Source of the DNA: Bradyrhizobium sp. CCBAU 51765 | Lineage (GTDB): Bacteria; Pseudomonadota; Alphaproteobacteria; Rhizobiales; Xanthobacteraceae | Reading direction: 5' to 3' | DNA: 64,000 nt | Assembly: GCF_015291725.1 (NCBI RefSeq) | Contig: NZ_CP030038.1 | Location: forward strand, 7,057,001 to 7,121,000 | In this document: one piece after another, positions 27,868 to 37,378 of the stretch | Layout: every line of letters begins with the position of its first letter | Position numbering within the stretch: the first letter of the stretch is position 1 | Made by a program: the position numbers and the translations under genes | Notes under the pieces: generated by a model | Told to the model about the DNA's origin: nothing | Database searches by the model: none | Seen by the model: only the letters and a program-made list of their open reading frames with translations

Positions 27868-28752
27868 TCAATAGTTGTCAAGCCGCTTGTCCGCATTCAG
27901 TTTGTCAAGGGACGACCCGAAGACGGCGGGGCGCGTCATCGTAACTCCTCCGAAGCTCGCCGTGACCTGACCCGATGCCAGTTGTCCGCTCGGGTCCATT
28001 GCGGCGGCGACAAAGTAGGTTCGCTTGTTTTTCTCGGAGAGCCACGTCTGCTCGACGACACCCGTGGTCCAGACTTCGATCTCCGGCCCGTACGAGCGAT
28101 AGGTACAAGAGCAGTCGGCATCCGTCATCGTGGCCGTCGCGGACATCCTGAACTTGCCGACGTCGAGGCCCATCGTCGTGAAGAACCGGGCGAGGCGGTA
28201 CGCGAGAGCCAGGTTGCCGTCGCCATCGAACTTCAATGTCGTCACCGAGTCGTCACGGCCATCGGGCTTTCCGTCGACTATGTGCAGCGGGCCGGCCCAG
28301 ATCATCTGATCTGTCTTGTGGGTCTTTCGATCGAACCAAGCCTGCGCGACCGGCCAAGAAGCGTCCACGAAGACGCCGGCAACCCGCTTGCCGACGGTCG
28401 AAGCGGCGCCCGCCAGCAAGCCGCCGATGATGGGCTTGGAGAGCTTGCCTCGCTCTTCCGGTACGAAATCTTCGACCCGGGCGCCAACGCTCGAAAGCTT
28501 TTGCTCAACGGCAGCGCGACCGCCGGCGAAGAAACCTTCGCTCACGGGGATCGCAGTGACCGCCAGCAGGCCTAAAAGGGCAACGGCGGCGGTCGCTCGC
28601 CAACGGCTGTGCCTCGGAGCCGGCTGCTCAAATACCCGCGAAGCTTCGGCCAAGTGGAGAGCGGATGAAGTCATCTCTAAGTCCAAGGTTGGGTCGAACC
28701 GGGAATACTCGGCGGAGCGGCACGACCGAGCGCCGCCCCAAAACAATCGCAT
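27868..28752 (-). CDS. Membrane-anchored hypothetical protein
   Basis: 294 residues from ATG 28752, or 268 from ATG 28674, whose N-terminus (MTSSALHLAEASRVFEQPAP) looks more natural; neither has a strong ribosome binding site. One hydrophobic segment lies at about residues 52-72 (ATAAVALLGLLAVTAIPVSE). A soluble region follows with a two-Cys spot (DADCSCTYRSYG) and a beta-rich end (VEVWTTG-like, GQVTASFGGVTMTRPAV). This predicts an inner-membrane anchor with a periplasmic domain. No family recognised; neighbours do not suggest a role. Confidence 0.6.
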   Translation of the reverse strand: MRLFWGGARSCRSAEYSRFDPTLDLEMTSSALHLAEASRVFEQPAPRHSRWRATAAVALLGLLAVTAIPVSEGFFAGGRAAVEQKLSSVGARVEDFVPEERGKLSKPIIGGLLAGAASTVGKRVAGVFVDASWPVAQAWFDRKTHKTDQMIWAGPLHIVDGKPDGRDDSVTTLKFDGDGNLALAYRLARFFTTMGLDVGKFRMSATATMTDADCSCTYRSYGPEIEVWTTGVVEQTWLSEKNKRTYFVAAAMDPSGQLASGQVTASFGGVTMTRPAVFGSSLDKLNADKRLDNY

Positions 28753-29084
28753 GGGCTATCGAGCCGAGGGACACGCTCCCTCGGCCCGGCCGTGTTCAAC
28801 AGTCGGCCTTAACCTCAGTGACCATGTTCACCTCCTCTATCGAATTGGGCGTCGCGTCCAGAAGACATTGGGCCGGGCCAGACGGCGGTCAATCCTTCTC
28901 ACTGGATGGATTTTTTGATGGGCGCGGAACTGTCCCCTCTTGAAATTGGTCAGTCACCCACTAACGTCCGGGTCGCGAAGGCGACCTTCTGCGGCGGCCG
29001 CTAGCGACAACGTAGCGAAGCGACGTCGACGAACGCGGAAGAGCATCCGTAGCTCCTACCTAGGAGAGCATCGGCGTACTCGCA

Positions 29085-29400
29085 ACTTGCTGAAAAGTCC
29101 GAGCGGCTTCGACCAGGATCGCCGCTCGATCTGACGACCGCATCCGAAAAGAAGGTTCGACGCGTGGCCTCCTGTGGCTCGCCGCCGACACCATCGGCTG
29201 GTTCAAGGCGATCGGCTCGTTCTACGATGTTCTCAAACACCGCTCCTACGCGTCCGGATCTCCGCCAGCGCTCGATTTCACGGACGCAGTCGTCGGCATG
29301 ATCGACGAGCGCACAAAGGATCTGCCGGCCGAGCGCCCCCGCGAGCGCAGGAAAGGATTCGAAGCACTATTCTCGAACGGCACGGTTTCGAAAGAGCGTA
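29085..29400 (+). pseudogene. Remnant of an unrecognised gene
   Basis: Two adjoining frames read as protein: LAEKSERLRPGSPLDLTTAS, then, after a frame change at about 29163, LLWLAADTIGWFKAIGSFYD continuing through ALDFTDAVVGMIDERTKDLP to about 29400. The first part lacks a start and the end is not clear. The family is unknown. Confidence 0.35.
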
Positions 29401-29542
29401 CCTCACCGCGTTCACTCGCTTCTCGTAGCGGCCCGGGCGCGGTTGACCTATTCTGTGTAGAACCTTGCGCGGAATCGGCGGTGCAGCAGTCAGCTCATCG
29501 CATGTGGTGTCGGTCACGGTCCGTAGGGGCCGTCGAATCATC

Positions 29543-30790
29543 CTATTCTGGAAGAACAGGCTCTTCACCGAAGGGACGATTGATCACTGCGAGCACTTCA
29601 GGAGCGGAGTAAACTCGGTTGCGTGCGTATCCGGTCCGCTCGTGCAGAATGCCGGCTTCCTCCAACTGCGCAATGCCCTGATTAATCTGTGCGGGGGTGA
29701 CATCGAGTAGGTCGCCAAGCCGCTTTGCCGTCACCACCGGATAATTGTGAAGTTTGTCGAGCGCTCTCATGGCCGCAGATCCCCTTCGGAATTTTCGGCG
29801 GCCCCTCCATCGCTCGGATAGTTCCGACAGCGCTGTGCGCGTCCGGATGAGCTCTTCGACGGTACCGGTCACGGCGTCGGCCATGAAGGTGACGACGGGC
29901 TCCCATTCGAGCCGTTGTTGTGCATCCTTGAGCGAGGCGTAGTACGTGCCCTTTTTGCTTTCGATGTAAGGTGAAAGGTACAGGGGCACATGCTTCTCCG
30001 CAGCCATCATGAGCGGAAGCAGAAGGCGACCGACACGACCGTTGCCGTCCCGGAAGGGGTGCACCGCCTCAAAATGAGCGTGAGCAATCGCCATGCGCGT
30101 AATGAACCCTTGCGTCATCTGCTGCAGCCCCTCATTCCGGAGGTAGTCGACCGTTTGCGCGAGGCAGTCAGGAACATCGGCAGGAGGCGGAGGATTCCAA
30201 CTTGAATATGCGATGTCTTTACTCCCGCCGCCCCACACGACCCGCGCTCGAAGGTCGCCGGGAACGTCCTGGTAATCCGGATCGTCCTTCATCACGGCCC
30301 GATGGAGATCCCTGATCAGGTCCATCGTGAATACGCCGTAGCCTTCCTTGGCGGCTCTCGGGATGAATCGGTCCAAGGCGACAGCGTAGTTGCGGACTTG
30401 GCGCGTTTCGTCCCGGGCACTATTGTCGCCGGTCTCCTCGACGGAAAGCAATTCGTCGAGAGTGGTCTGAATGCCTTCGATCGACGAGGAACTGACCGCC
30501 TCGCGTCTGGTCAGGACCCGGCTGACGATGTAGGGGTCCTTCATTTCGGCCGCGATGGCGTCGACCTTGCCGAAGGCCGCCTGAGCGGCTTCGAGGGCCT
30601 TCGTCGCTCCGGGAGCGAACACGCCGTTTAGAAGTGGCGGTGTCCACTCGACCTTACGTTCTATTTTCCAATCGAGAGACGGTCTTGCCTTAGTTTGGAT
30701 TATTATCGCCTGGCGGTGTCCAAATACCGTAAGGAACTCAAGAATAAACCTATTGTTGACATACGATTCAAGATTATCTCCAGTAGACAA
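29543..30790 (-). CDS. Fic family AMP-transferase, self-inhibited type
   Basis: 415 residues with the complete Fic active site HPFRDGNGRVGR (His about 244), which binds nucleotide and transfers AMP or a related group to target Ser, Thr or Tyr. Upstream, SSSIEG (residues 101-106) matches the inhibitory motif (S/T)xxxE(G/N) placed N-terminal to the Fic core, as in class II Fic proteins. The C-terminal about 70 residues form a winged helix (YPVVTAKRLGDLLDVTPAQI). This arrangement is common in chromosomal Fic proteins that can regulate their own transcription or DNA-linked targets. The true start may lie inside the first 35 residues. It is not paired with an evident antitoxin gene. Confidence 0.88.
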   Translation of the reverse strand: MSTGDNLESYVNNRFILEFLTVFGHRQAIIIQTKARPSLDWKIERKVEWTPPLLNGVFAPGATKALEAAQAAFGKVDAIAAEMKDPYIVSRVLTRREAVSSSSIEGIQTTLDELLSVEETGDNSARDETRQVRNYAVALDRFIPRAAKEGYGVFTMDLIRDLHRAVMKDDPDYQDVPGDLRARVVWGGGSKDIAYSSWNPPPPADVPDCLAQTVDYLRNEGLQQMTQGFITRMAIAHAHFEAVHPFRDGNGRVGRLLLPLMMAAEKHVPLYLSPYIESKKGTYYASLKDAQQRLEWEPVVTFMADAVTGTVEELIRTRTALSELSERWRGRRKFRRGSAAMRALDKLHNYPVVTAKRLGDLLDVTPAQINQGIAQLEEAGILHERTGYARNRVYSAPEVLAVINRPFGEEPVLPE

Positions 30791-30824
30791 CCAGAGAGAG
30801 TATGCCGCTTAGGCCGGTGACATC

Positions 30825-31049
30825 ATGTCCCACTTCTTCCATGAAATCGCGACCCCCCGCGTGAGCTTCAATGAAGGCTTCAAGGCCTTTTTTGGCTTCG
30901 CCGTGCTCGCTATTGTCTTGGTTGGTGCAATCATAGGCTTCATTAGCGAATCGAGGCTATCATTCGGTCTCGGTGTCATCAGCGGCGTAGTTGGCGGGGC
31001 TACCGGTTTTGTCGTGGCAAACTTTCTCGTGGGTCGTTCCAAGAGATGA
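30825..31049 (+). CDS. Small membrane protein with two helices
   Basis: 74 residues (MSHFFHEIATPRVSFNEGFK) with hydrophobic helices at about residues 22-42 and 47-68, and a basic end (GRSKR). It starts 34 bases beyond the divergent Fic gene start. The next small membrane frame overlaps its end, suggesting a two-gene unit. No family recognised. Confidence 0.55.
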   Translation: MSHFFHEIATPRVSFNEGFKAFFGFAVLAIVLVGAIIGFISESRLSFGLGVISGVVGGATGFVVANFLVGRSKR

Positions 31050-31323
31050 GGATAGCGTCTTTGTCTTTATAGGCGCCGTTCTCATTCTGTATGTAATTTT
31101 CGCTTACCTCTTAGATCTTCTCAGAAAACCTCAAACTACCGACGCGAATAAAGCGATCTTTGATCGCTGTTTCAACGCGGGTACGTTCGCAAGCTCCTTG
31201 ATCCTGCTAATTGGCGTCTTCGTCCCGGACACCCTCAAGGCGATCGGAAATTTAAAGCCATTTCTGTTGTTCGCCGGAGTAGCTGGCGGAGCCTATAGTT
31301 TTAGGGCTCTTCTCCTTGGATAA
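30991..31323 (+). CDS. Small membrane protein with three helices
   Basis: Up to 110 residues, with hydrophobic segments at about 25-44 (VFVFIGAVLILYVIFAYLLD), 67-85 (ASSLILLIGVFVPDTLK) and 90-108. The frame opens at TTG 30991, but the first real codon is uncertain because the start overlaps the preceding gene. It is likely co-transcribed with 30825-31049. No family recognised. Confidence 0.5.
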   Translation: MAGLPVLSWQTFSWVVPRDEDSVFVFIGAVLILYVIFAYLLDLLRKPQTTDANKAIFDRCFNAGTFASSLILLIGVFVPDTLKAIGNLKPFLLFAGVAGGAYSFRALLLG

Positions 31324-31332
31324 GAGCCCCCG

Positions 31333-31741
31333 TCAGTTGGCGGCCTCGACCGCAGCTCGCTTCTTATAAGGCCCGCGCTTCTTCGGCGGGTCTTCGCGCT
31401 GATCGATTAGCATCACGATGTCGTTCATTTTCAGCGGAGAGGAGACAAGGCCGGCGGCTATCGCGGGCGTCATCCGAAGCGTCTTATGCTGCTTGATGAA
31501 GTTGTACCAGACGAAATAGAGCGAGAGTGTGTGATAGCGGTTCTCCACTTTCCTTTGAGAAGGCATTGGTGAGCCGAGTAAAGCGGCGCATCGACATGCG
31601 CATGGTGAGATTCTGGCGCTCCACGTAGGACGTCGAAATGTGCGCGACGTCAGGCGAACCAAGGATCAGGTCCTTATCGATGCCGATCAGCTTTGCGGGG
31701 CTGTAACGCTTCTGCGGTTGCGGGTCGCTGTAGGATACCAC
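31333..31741 (-). pseudogene. IS1-like transposase, truncated and frameshifted
   Basis: The part from 31741 reads YSPAKLIGIDKDLILGSPDV and then STSYVERQNLTMRMSMRRFT. After a frame change at about 31555 it reads LYFVWYNFIKQHKTLRMTPA to the end. This is the C-terminal half of a transposase type common in alphaproteobacteria (IS1-related). The N-terminal half and the element ends are absent. Confidence 0.7.
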
Positions 31742-32014
31742 GGCTCCAGCCGCATCGGCGGCCTAGTCAAGTCGGCCAAATTTCAAACTCAGGCACGACC
31801 CGAGAGACGGCTTCCGAAAGACCCGCGAGCTGGCGCACGCCGACCTCAAAGCAGACGGAAAGATGGCCGGCGCCGGCGGCAGGGATGCACCCAACGCACG
31901 CCAGACAGGCGCGGCGGACCCGATGCCGGCCGAATATTGGGATGCCGTCCTCAAGGACGCCGGCGCCGACGCTGACAGACCGGTCTCCCTATCCAGCTAT
32001 CCAGTCGCGGAGGC

Positions 32015-32241
32015 TTTCGGAGATCGACCAGCACGTGCTGCGGGTCTCCTGCAGTCGATGCGGCCGCATCGTCGAAATCCAGAAAACCGATGCCTACCGG
32101 CTATACGGTCCGGATGCGGGCTGGAATGACGTCGAGCAACGGCTTCTCGACGCCACCGCCACCCGTCAGTGGCGGCGACCGAGCGACTATTGGCGGGGGT
32201 CGAACGGCGCCGCATTCAAGCGAGCGCATGATCCAGCCTGA
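32015..32241 (+). pseudogene. Remnant with a CxxC motif
   Basis: The frame reads SEIDQHVLRVSCSRCGRIVE followed by IQKTDAYRLYGPDAGWNDVE and a short tail. It looks like the body of a small zinc-ribbon-like protein with one CxxC pair. A start upstream is not clear because the preceding about 150 bases read better in another frame (PMPAEYWDAVLKDAGADADR, from 31916). No name can be given. Confidence 0.4.
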
Positions 32242-32593
32242 TCCACGCTCCCTCGTCCCTTCCATTTACGTAAACACGCGCGGCTTTTGCTTCATCGTGT
32301 TCGAAGGCCACTCAGCGCCGTTCGACTGGGGAATCCGCGAGACCCGCGGCCCTCATAAATGCAAGGTGTGTTTACCGCCGCATTGCGCTCTTAGATCAAT
32401 GCGCCCGACGTGCTCGTCATCCAGGATACCTCCGAACGGGAAGCACGCTCTGCCCGAAATGATTGCGAAATATAGTGCCGCCGCCACGCAAACCGTGGAT
32501 GAGCGAAGATCATCGAATGGGGTTCTTCGATGCCGCGCGGCACCGGCGCTGACATACTTTCGACGAAAGCGGCTAGACGAGTGCACGAGATAG
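32228..32593 (+). pseudogene. RuvC-like hypothetical protein, frameshifted
   Basis: From ATG 32228 the sequence reads SIYVNTRGFCFIVFEGHSAP and FDWGIRETRGPHKCKVCL. The frame then shifts near 32375, after which ALLDQCAPDVLVIQDTSE is legible in another frame. The arrangement (first strand, then FDWG, then VIQD) resembles RuvC/RNase H-fold proteins found on alphaproteobacterial islands. The remainder changes frame again. Decayed. Confidence 0.5.
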
Positions 32594-32616
32594 GCGCTGC
32601 AGCAGTGCTGCTTCCG

Positions 32617-33552
32617 TCAATGTCGTGGCGGCCCGAGAGGTCCTTCAATGGTTATTGCTCGCTCAGGCATCCTGCCCTGCAAGACGAAAAACGTGGGTAG
32701 GGTTCGGTTCAGTATATGAAGCGCATAGCCCAACGGAACGTTTGCCTCATGCGCGGCGTGCTTCACCTGATCTAGCGGCACAAGGGAAGACGCCGGTGGT
32801 TCGGCTGCCCTGACTTCCAATCTTAGCTTTTGAATTTCAAGCTCCCTCTTTAAGCTTTCCAGGTCGAGAAGACTGCGCTCCTTTTCTATCTTTTGGGTTT
32901 CCTGGCCTACCTTCTTGGTTTCGGCCACGGTGCGACGCCAGTTCAGAACAGTCTCAATCGCGCCTGCGGCCGCAAGTATGCGGCCACCTGCATAGACGGG
33001 GAGAAGAACCGGCGCGGAAATGATGCCTGCACCGCAGGCCGCCACAACCATTAATCCAAAACCCAACAGACCCGGTCCAGCAAGTGCGAACGAAACGGAT
33101 CCCGCACTGACCTGGGCATGAGGCATCGCTGTTGACACCCCAAATGGCCGATTAGCAGCCATGAGGACAATCATCAATTGGCTCAAAGCAACTGCATCGG
33201 CAGCGAGTTCGCCAAGAGGTATCCCATTATCATCAGGGGGCGACGGCGAAGAAAACCGTACGTTGAACGCTGTGGCAACTCCTTCGGATACGGCATGGCC
33301 GGCTTTCAAGTCTCCTTGATTCACCAGAGCAGCGACGTCATCATCGGACGGGTCTATCCATCTGAGGATCAAGGGAGCGAGATTGCTACGATTGTTTTGC
33401 ACCCATGCTTCACCTTCCGGAACGCTTCCATACCCATCCTTCTTAAGGACCGATGGCCGCGTATCGGACACACCCGCGGCACGCATGAGTTCCTGCTTCT
33501 CGAGTTCAGGAAGTTGGCTGAACAGGCGATAGAGCGTGGTTTCGTCGGCCAT
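32617..33552 (-). CDS. Hypothetical membrane protein with a coiled coil
   Basis: 311 residues from ATG 33552, preceded by GGGAGGGG. The N-terminal 100 residues are soluble. Two or three hydrophobic segments lie at about 115-195 (FALAGPGLLGFGLMVVAACG, then ISAPVLLPVYAGGRILAAAG). A charged coiled coil follows at about 205-245 (QKIEKERSLLDLESLKRELE). The N-terminus (LYRLFSQLPELEKQELMRAA) looks like a helical interaction motif. No family recognised. It neighbours the HExxE protein on the same strand, 132 bases downstream of that gene. Confidence 0.6.
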   Translation of the reverse strand: MADETTLYRLFSQLPELEKQELMRAAGVSDTRPSVLKKDGYGSVPEGEAWVQNNRSNLAPLILRWIDPSDDDVAALVNQGDLKAGHAVSEGVATAFNVRFSSPSPPDDNGIPLGELAADAVALSQLMIVLMAANRPFGVSTAMPHAQVSAGSVSFALAGPGLLGFGLMVVAACGAGIISAPVLLPVYAGGRILAAAGAIETVLNWRRTVAETKKVGQETQKIEKERSLLDLESLKRELEIQKLRLEVRAAEPPASSLVPLDQVKHAAHEANVPLGYALHILNRTLPTFFVLQGRMPERAITIEGPLGPPRH

Positions 33553-33683
33553 GCTGCCCCTCCCTTGGATCCCTGATCTGTTCAGTTGGGACTTAGGCGT
33601 AAAGAGAGTCAGAAACTACTCGTCGGCGTCCCCAGGATGGTTATTACCAAACGAATGAGTTCGGAAATGGCGCCTTTCCCTAA

Positions 33684-34472
33684 TCAGGATCTGGCGTGCA
33701 GTGCCGACTCCACAGCGCTTGTCCCGTGTGCAGCGACTGGCCGCTTCCGGCGATTGTCGGGAATGCGCAGACCATCCTCTCGCTTCCGGTGTTCGCTGCG
33801 ATGGCCGACGCGATCTTCACGTGCAAAACGGGCGCTCTTAGCGAGCGAACCAAATTGCTCGCTTACAACTCCCTTCTTCTTCGTGATCACATAGCCGCCT
33901 CTTGTCATGCTGAATGGCTTTCGGAGCAGCCCAAGATGGTCAAATTTGGTGCCGGGCGGGTGCTTGAACGGCTCAAACCAGGCCGGATGTACGAAGTTCG
34001 ACATCGGAATGCCGTCGACCAGAAAAGTATCTTCCTCGACTGGGTCGCTCATTTCATAAGCGTACTCGGTGCCGTCTGCCGCTTCCGCCCAAAGGTTTGC
34101 GAGCGGGTCGATCACCATTTCAAACAGTTCGTGCGACGCAGTGACGCTGACCAATTGGTGGTCCGCTAACGTGGTTCTGACGAACACTTTGGAAACGGGC
34201 TGTCCGCCTTTTGTGAGGTCGTGATAGCCGAGCGCACCAGCCGCGTCGGCATCGTTGAAATAAACGAATTGCCAATCAGAGGGCTTCGCAGCGTCGGTAT
34301 TGTATAGCTTAACGGGGTAGCCCCACACTGGGAGAAAGTAGGTGTCATAGCACTTCTGAAGCGCTCGCGTCAGCTTTTCAAAAGGTACACCCAGATCGAC
34401 GGTTGCCTTATTGATACAGGCAATGGTGACCTGGCCGCCCTGTCCAGCCTGAGCTGCACGAATCACTTTCAT
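33684..34472 (-). CDS. HExxE-containing putative metallopeptidase-like protein
   Basis: 262 residues from ATG 34472 with an excellent AGGGAGGAC site. A metal-binding type motif, SHELFEMVIDPLANLW, lies at about residue 112 (HExxE instead of the usual HExxH), with Asp and Glu residues following (EAADGTEYAYEMSDPVEEDT). This resembles zincin-like proteins in which the third ligand comes from further downstream. There is no signal peptide. The last about 60 residues (from KSARFAREDRVGHRSEHRKR) are low-complexity and basic, and may be a read-on after a mutation. The substrate is unknown. Confidence 0.6.
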   Translation of the reverse strand: MKVIRAAQAGQGGQVTIACINKATVDLGVPFEKLTRALQKCYDTYFLPVWGYPVKLYNTDAAKPSDWQFVYFNDADAAGALGYHDLTKGGQPVSKVFVRTTLADHQLVSVTASHELFEMVIDPLANLWAEAADGTEYAYEMSDPVEEDTFLVDGIPMSNFVHPAWFEPFKHPPGTKFDHLGLLRKPFSMTRGGYVITKKKGVVSEQFGSLAKSARFAREDRVGHRSEHRKREDGLRIPDNRRKRPVAAHGTSAVESALHARS

Positions 34473-34707
34473 GATTGTCCTCCCTAAGCCGCGTCCCAGT
34501 CACCCACATCCTACCGCTTTCCTGATGCCGTAGAGTGAACTGGATCACAGGTTAAGATGATAAACGCGGGTGAGTGAGCGGACCGGCGATCATGGGACCC
34601 GAGCCCGTAATCCACCCGAATGGCTCCTCCACAGTCGGGAAAGTCTCGCAGTTCATGAAGCGTCGATAGGTGCAATGATTTGCACTGCTTGTGCGATCTC
34701 AGGAAGG

Positions 34708-35087
34708 TTACTCAACGCATCTGACTTCGCCGCGACACGCGTTGTCGCGTTCGTCGCCAAACCTCTCGCAGATGAACGAGCGGTCACGAACGAACGTAAA
34801 TAAATGAGCGGGGAATTTAGTCCCCGCTGAGGGCTGGAGCCCGTATTCAGAAATGAGCAGCTCCGATTTCATTCCAAATGCGGCTGATTCTGAATCTTCA
34901 TGATGGCTCGGTGCTTTTCTCGCAGCGTCAATCACCTGGGCAAGATCAAGGTTTTGAACGATCAACAACCCCGTAGCCGCCGGCAAAGTAGTTACCGGTC
35001 CGATCGGCCCCTTGGGGCCTTGAGGACCAGTGGCTTCCCCGTGTCCTCCTCCACAGCTCAAGCTCCCATGTCCTCCGTCCCCACCTT
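34708..35087 (-). pseudogene. Collagen-like repeat protein, probably degraded
   Basis: The minus frame reads glycine-rich text (GGDGGHGSLSCGGGHGEATG), then the collagen-like triplets GPQGPKGPIGP, then a globular tail (TGLLIVQNLDLAQVIDAARK, later LLISEYGLQPSAGTKFPAHL). Further upstream, across a stop, more triplets appear (GIRGIQGTPGGAGGAGGTE, about 35200-35260). It is probably one surface-protein gene interrupted by stops, or a shorter one starting at TTG 35061. Confidence 0.4.
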
Positions 35088-35539
35088 GCTAACCCAGCCC
35101 TCCGTCTCCGACGGCCCCGTTAGCGCCTGCGGGAGCGGAGAAGGAATACGCGCTCATGGGCAACGGGTTCTTTCCAACATTGATTAATTCTAGCGTTCTT
35201 CCGTGCCACCCGCGCCTCCTGCACCACCCGGGGTGCCCTGGATTCCTCTTATTCCGTCAACGCTGTTACCTTCGCTTTGCGTGTACAGTGCCGCCCTCTC
35301 GGGGGGGACGATAGGTGGTCCGGAAGTCGCACTCTTAAACTTAGTCGCGGCGCGGCGGACCGCGGCCTTCCTGTGAACTAGCTCACAACCATTCAGCGAA
35401 TTGGCTGTTATGTTACCGTAATTGTATTACGCCGCTCTCCTGAGCGTCGGGGGTCATTCCTGGACTGGATTCGCATACGAAAGCCTTCGAGAGGCGACAC
35501 GACCTATTTGCCGGCACAGCAGGGAATTGGGAGCCATTT
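35088..35539. other. Mostly non-coding; holds a collagen-like remnant
   Basis: Apart from the upstream glycine-triplet remnant on the minus strand (about 35200-35260) nothing is recognised. Confidence 0.35.
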
Positions 35540-35728
35540 GTGATTGGAAATGCGCCGTCGCTAAGCAGATTTGTGGTTCGAATGGGAAGTCTAGGCTGGA
35601 TGGTTTACGATCGAGAGCGCAAGGGGCCTGCGCTGATTGGAAGCGAGTGGGCAGCCAATTTGACGAAGGAGCAGGCAGAGCGTGCGCTCCACATCCTCTC
35701 CCTTTCAGCAGGAAAACAAACGGGCTAA
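35540..35728 (+). CDS. Small hypothetical protein
   Basis: 62 residues from GTG 35540. The centre reads RFVVRMGSLGWMVYDRERKG and ALIGSEWAANLTKEQAERAL, which looks like a compact alpha/beta protein of the kind common in Bradyrhizobium accessory DNA. No strong ribosome binding site. No function known. Confidence 0.5.
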   Translation: MIGNAPSLSRFVVRMGSLGWMVYDRERKGPALIGSEWAANLTKEQAERALHILSLSAGKQTG

Positions 35729-35980
35729 CCTCTGCCCAGACAGGCGTCTTGCAATCATAGCCCTGCGACAGGCCCGATCGCCTCCGTCTTCTGCGGAGAC
35801 GATGGGGCCAACTGGAGCGGCCCACCAGCCTCCGCGAAGGTCCGGTCCTACCCGCTCAGCTCGGGCAAGCTGCAGTTGAACTGACCTTGTCGGCTCGCCC
35901 ACGCCTTTTTGTTTGGTTTCCAACCTGGTGAGTGGACGGCCAAAATGTATGGCATACCTTTTCGTCGCAAGCGTGCATCC

Positions 35981-36694
35981 CTATCGCGTCGAGATTAAGC
36001 CGCTTGCTGTCGCAACTATCCAACGATTGCCCCATCGCACGATCGAGTCGACCCGCCCGATGCCGGGGATCACGTCGCCCCGTGCAGCCATTCGAATCCC
36101 ATCGGGCCCTTCAAGCACCGCCGTTCCGCCGCGAACGTCGAGGACTGCCCAGCCGACCACAGTCGTCGGCGGTGTCTCGGGGACCGACACAAGCGGCGTC
36201 GTAGGCCGGACCGCCCCCGTCACAGACATGTCCGGCTCGACAGCATCTCCCAATTGCGCCCCACTCGACGCTTTAGTCAGAGACTTCGGAGCAAGGTTCG
36301 CGGTGACTGTGGCGGGCTGACTTAGACGAGGCGGTGTTCGCCAGCTTGATTCTGATGCTAGCTTTCGGGCGCTTTCGACCTTACCGCTCAGTTTTGTGTC
36401 CGGCATGCGGCGCGAAGCCGTTTCTATCTGAGCAATTCGATAGACAGCTGAGACAGCTGCTGGGGCATACCAAGCACCAGCCCAACCAAATCCAAAGCCT
36501 CCAACCAATGCGACCGCGACGACCCAAATAGCGGATTTTGAATGGCCGCTTGGCGCTAACAGCGCCTGGATCTCATCACGATTGCAGGTCGAGAAATCCA
36601 GTTGGTCGAGCGTGACGGGCCACGCGACCTCGCCATGTCCGCGATCGGCGACCGCCTCAATCCTTTCCAAGGTATTCGCATGGCGAAATTGCAT
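35981..36694 (-). CDS. Membrane-anchored protein with a PilP-like C-terminal domain
   Basis: 237 residues from ATG 36694, chosen over TTG 36718 because AAGGG lies 9 bases before it. One transmembrane helix (about residues 55-75; AIWVVAVALVGGFGFGWAGA) follows a short cytoplasmic part. A Thr/Pro-rich linker leads to a small beta domain at the end (VVGWAVLDVRGGTAVLEGPD, then ARGDVIPGIGRVDSIVRWGN and ATASGLISTR). This end resembles the PilP/GspC-type domain that repeats gG-x-a-x-v and kGd-x-ipG-x-G-x-v. It is probably an inner-membrane envelope protein, but no pilus or secretion genes are adjacent. Confidence 0.6.
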   Translation of the reverse strand: MQFRHANTLERIEAVADRGHGEVAWPVTLDQLDFSTCNRDEIQALLAPSGHSKSAIWVVAVALVGGFGFGWAGAWYAPAAVSAVYRIAQIETASRRMPDTKLSGKVESARKLASESSWRTPPRLSQPATVTANLAPKSLTKASSGAQLGDAVEPDMSVTGAVRPTTPLVSVPETPPTTVVGWAVLDVRGGTAVLEGPDGIRMAARGDVIPGIGRVDSIVRWGNRWIVATASGLISTR

Positions 36695-37378
36695 GCTCGG
36701 GTCCCTTGTGGTCCCCAATGATCATGCCGGGAACTAAACCAACTCTTAACAGCCGTGCCCCGCAGCACGAATAAGTCAGCGACAGGTCGCGCAAGAAACC
36801 AAAAGTGAGATCTCTGGCGACGGGCAGCAGCTCGTCTCCACGACCGTTTGCGGCCTTGTGCGGCTGGCACGGCGCTGTATTCGGACCGCGATCTCGGTAC
36901 GAGCACCGCTCTGATGTCGGCGAGCCTCATCGCCGAGCACATGCCGCCCGCCCACGTTCTCGGTGTCGAGCCAAGATCAATTCGATGTTGCGCCACTTCT
37001 AGCGGCCGCGCAGGCCAAGGATACGCTGACTGGGTCCGAAGCTCCGACTAGGCCGATCGACGTGCTTATGCTCATTGCAGAGCCCGCAACGAGGCGCCGA
37101 GCCGGACGGCAACTTGGCTGGGCGTATTTTTGATGATGCTGGGAATGCTATCTTAAGCTCGAGCCGCTCGCTTCGGCACGCGTTCAGATTGCACCCTGTG
37201 GCGCACTGCACCGGGCCTGTATTACCGCAGGCGCCGTCGGGATCGAAGAGCCCGGACGCCGGTCTAGCCGAAATGCCATGCGTACAAACGTTCCTCGCGC
37301 CAGCGCTTGCTTTAGCACTGCCTTAAACGAACCTATCGACTGCGATGGCGGCCCCCCCTAGAGGACGGGACTTCCATT
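36695..37378. other. Intergenic, no gene recognised
   Basis: A plus frame at 37075-37326 is open but has no family or clear start site. Confidence 0.4.

Noticed and set aside
34368..34390. GTCAGCTTTTCAAAAGGT, similar to a tts box
   Set aside because: It has two core mismatches and lies inside the HExxE gene, antisense to it, with no gene positioned to use it.
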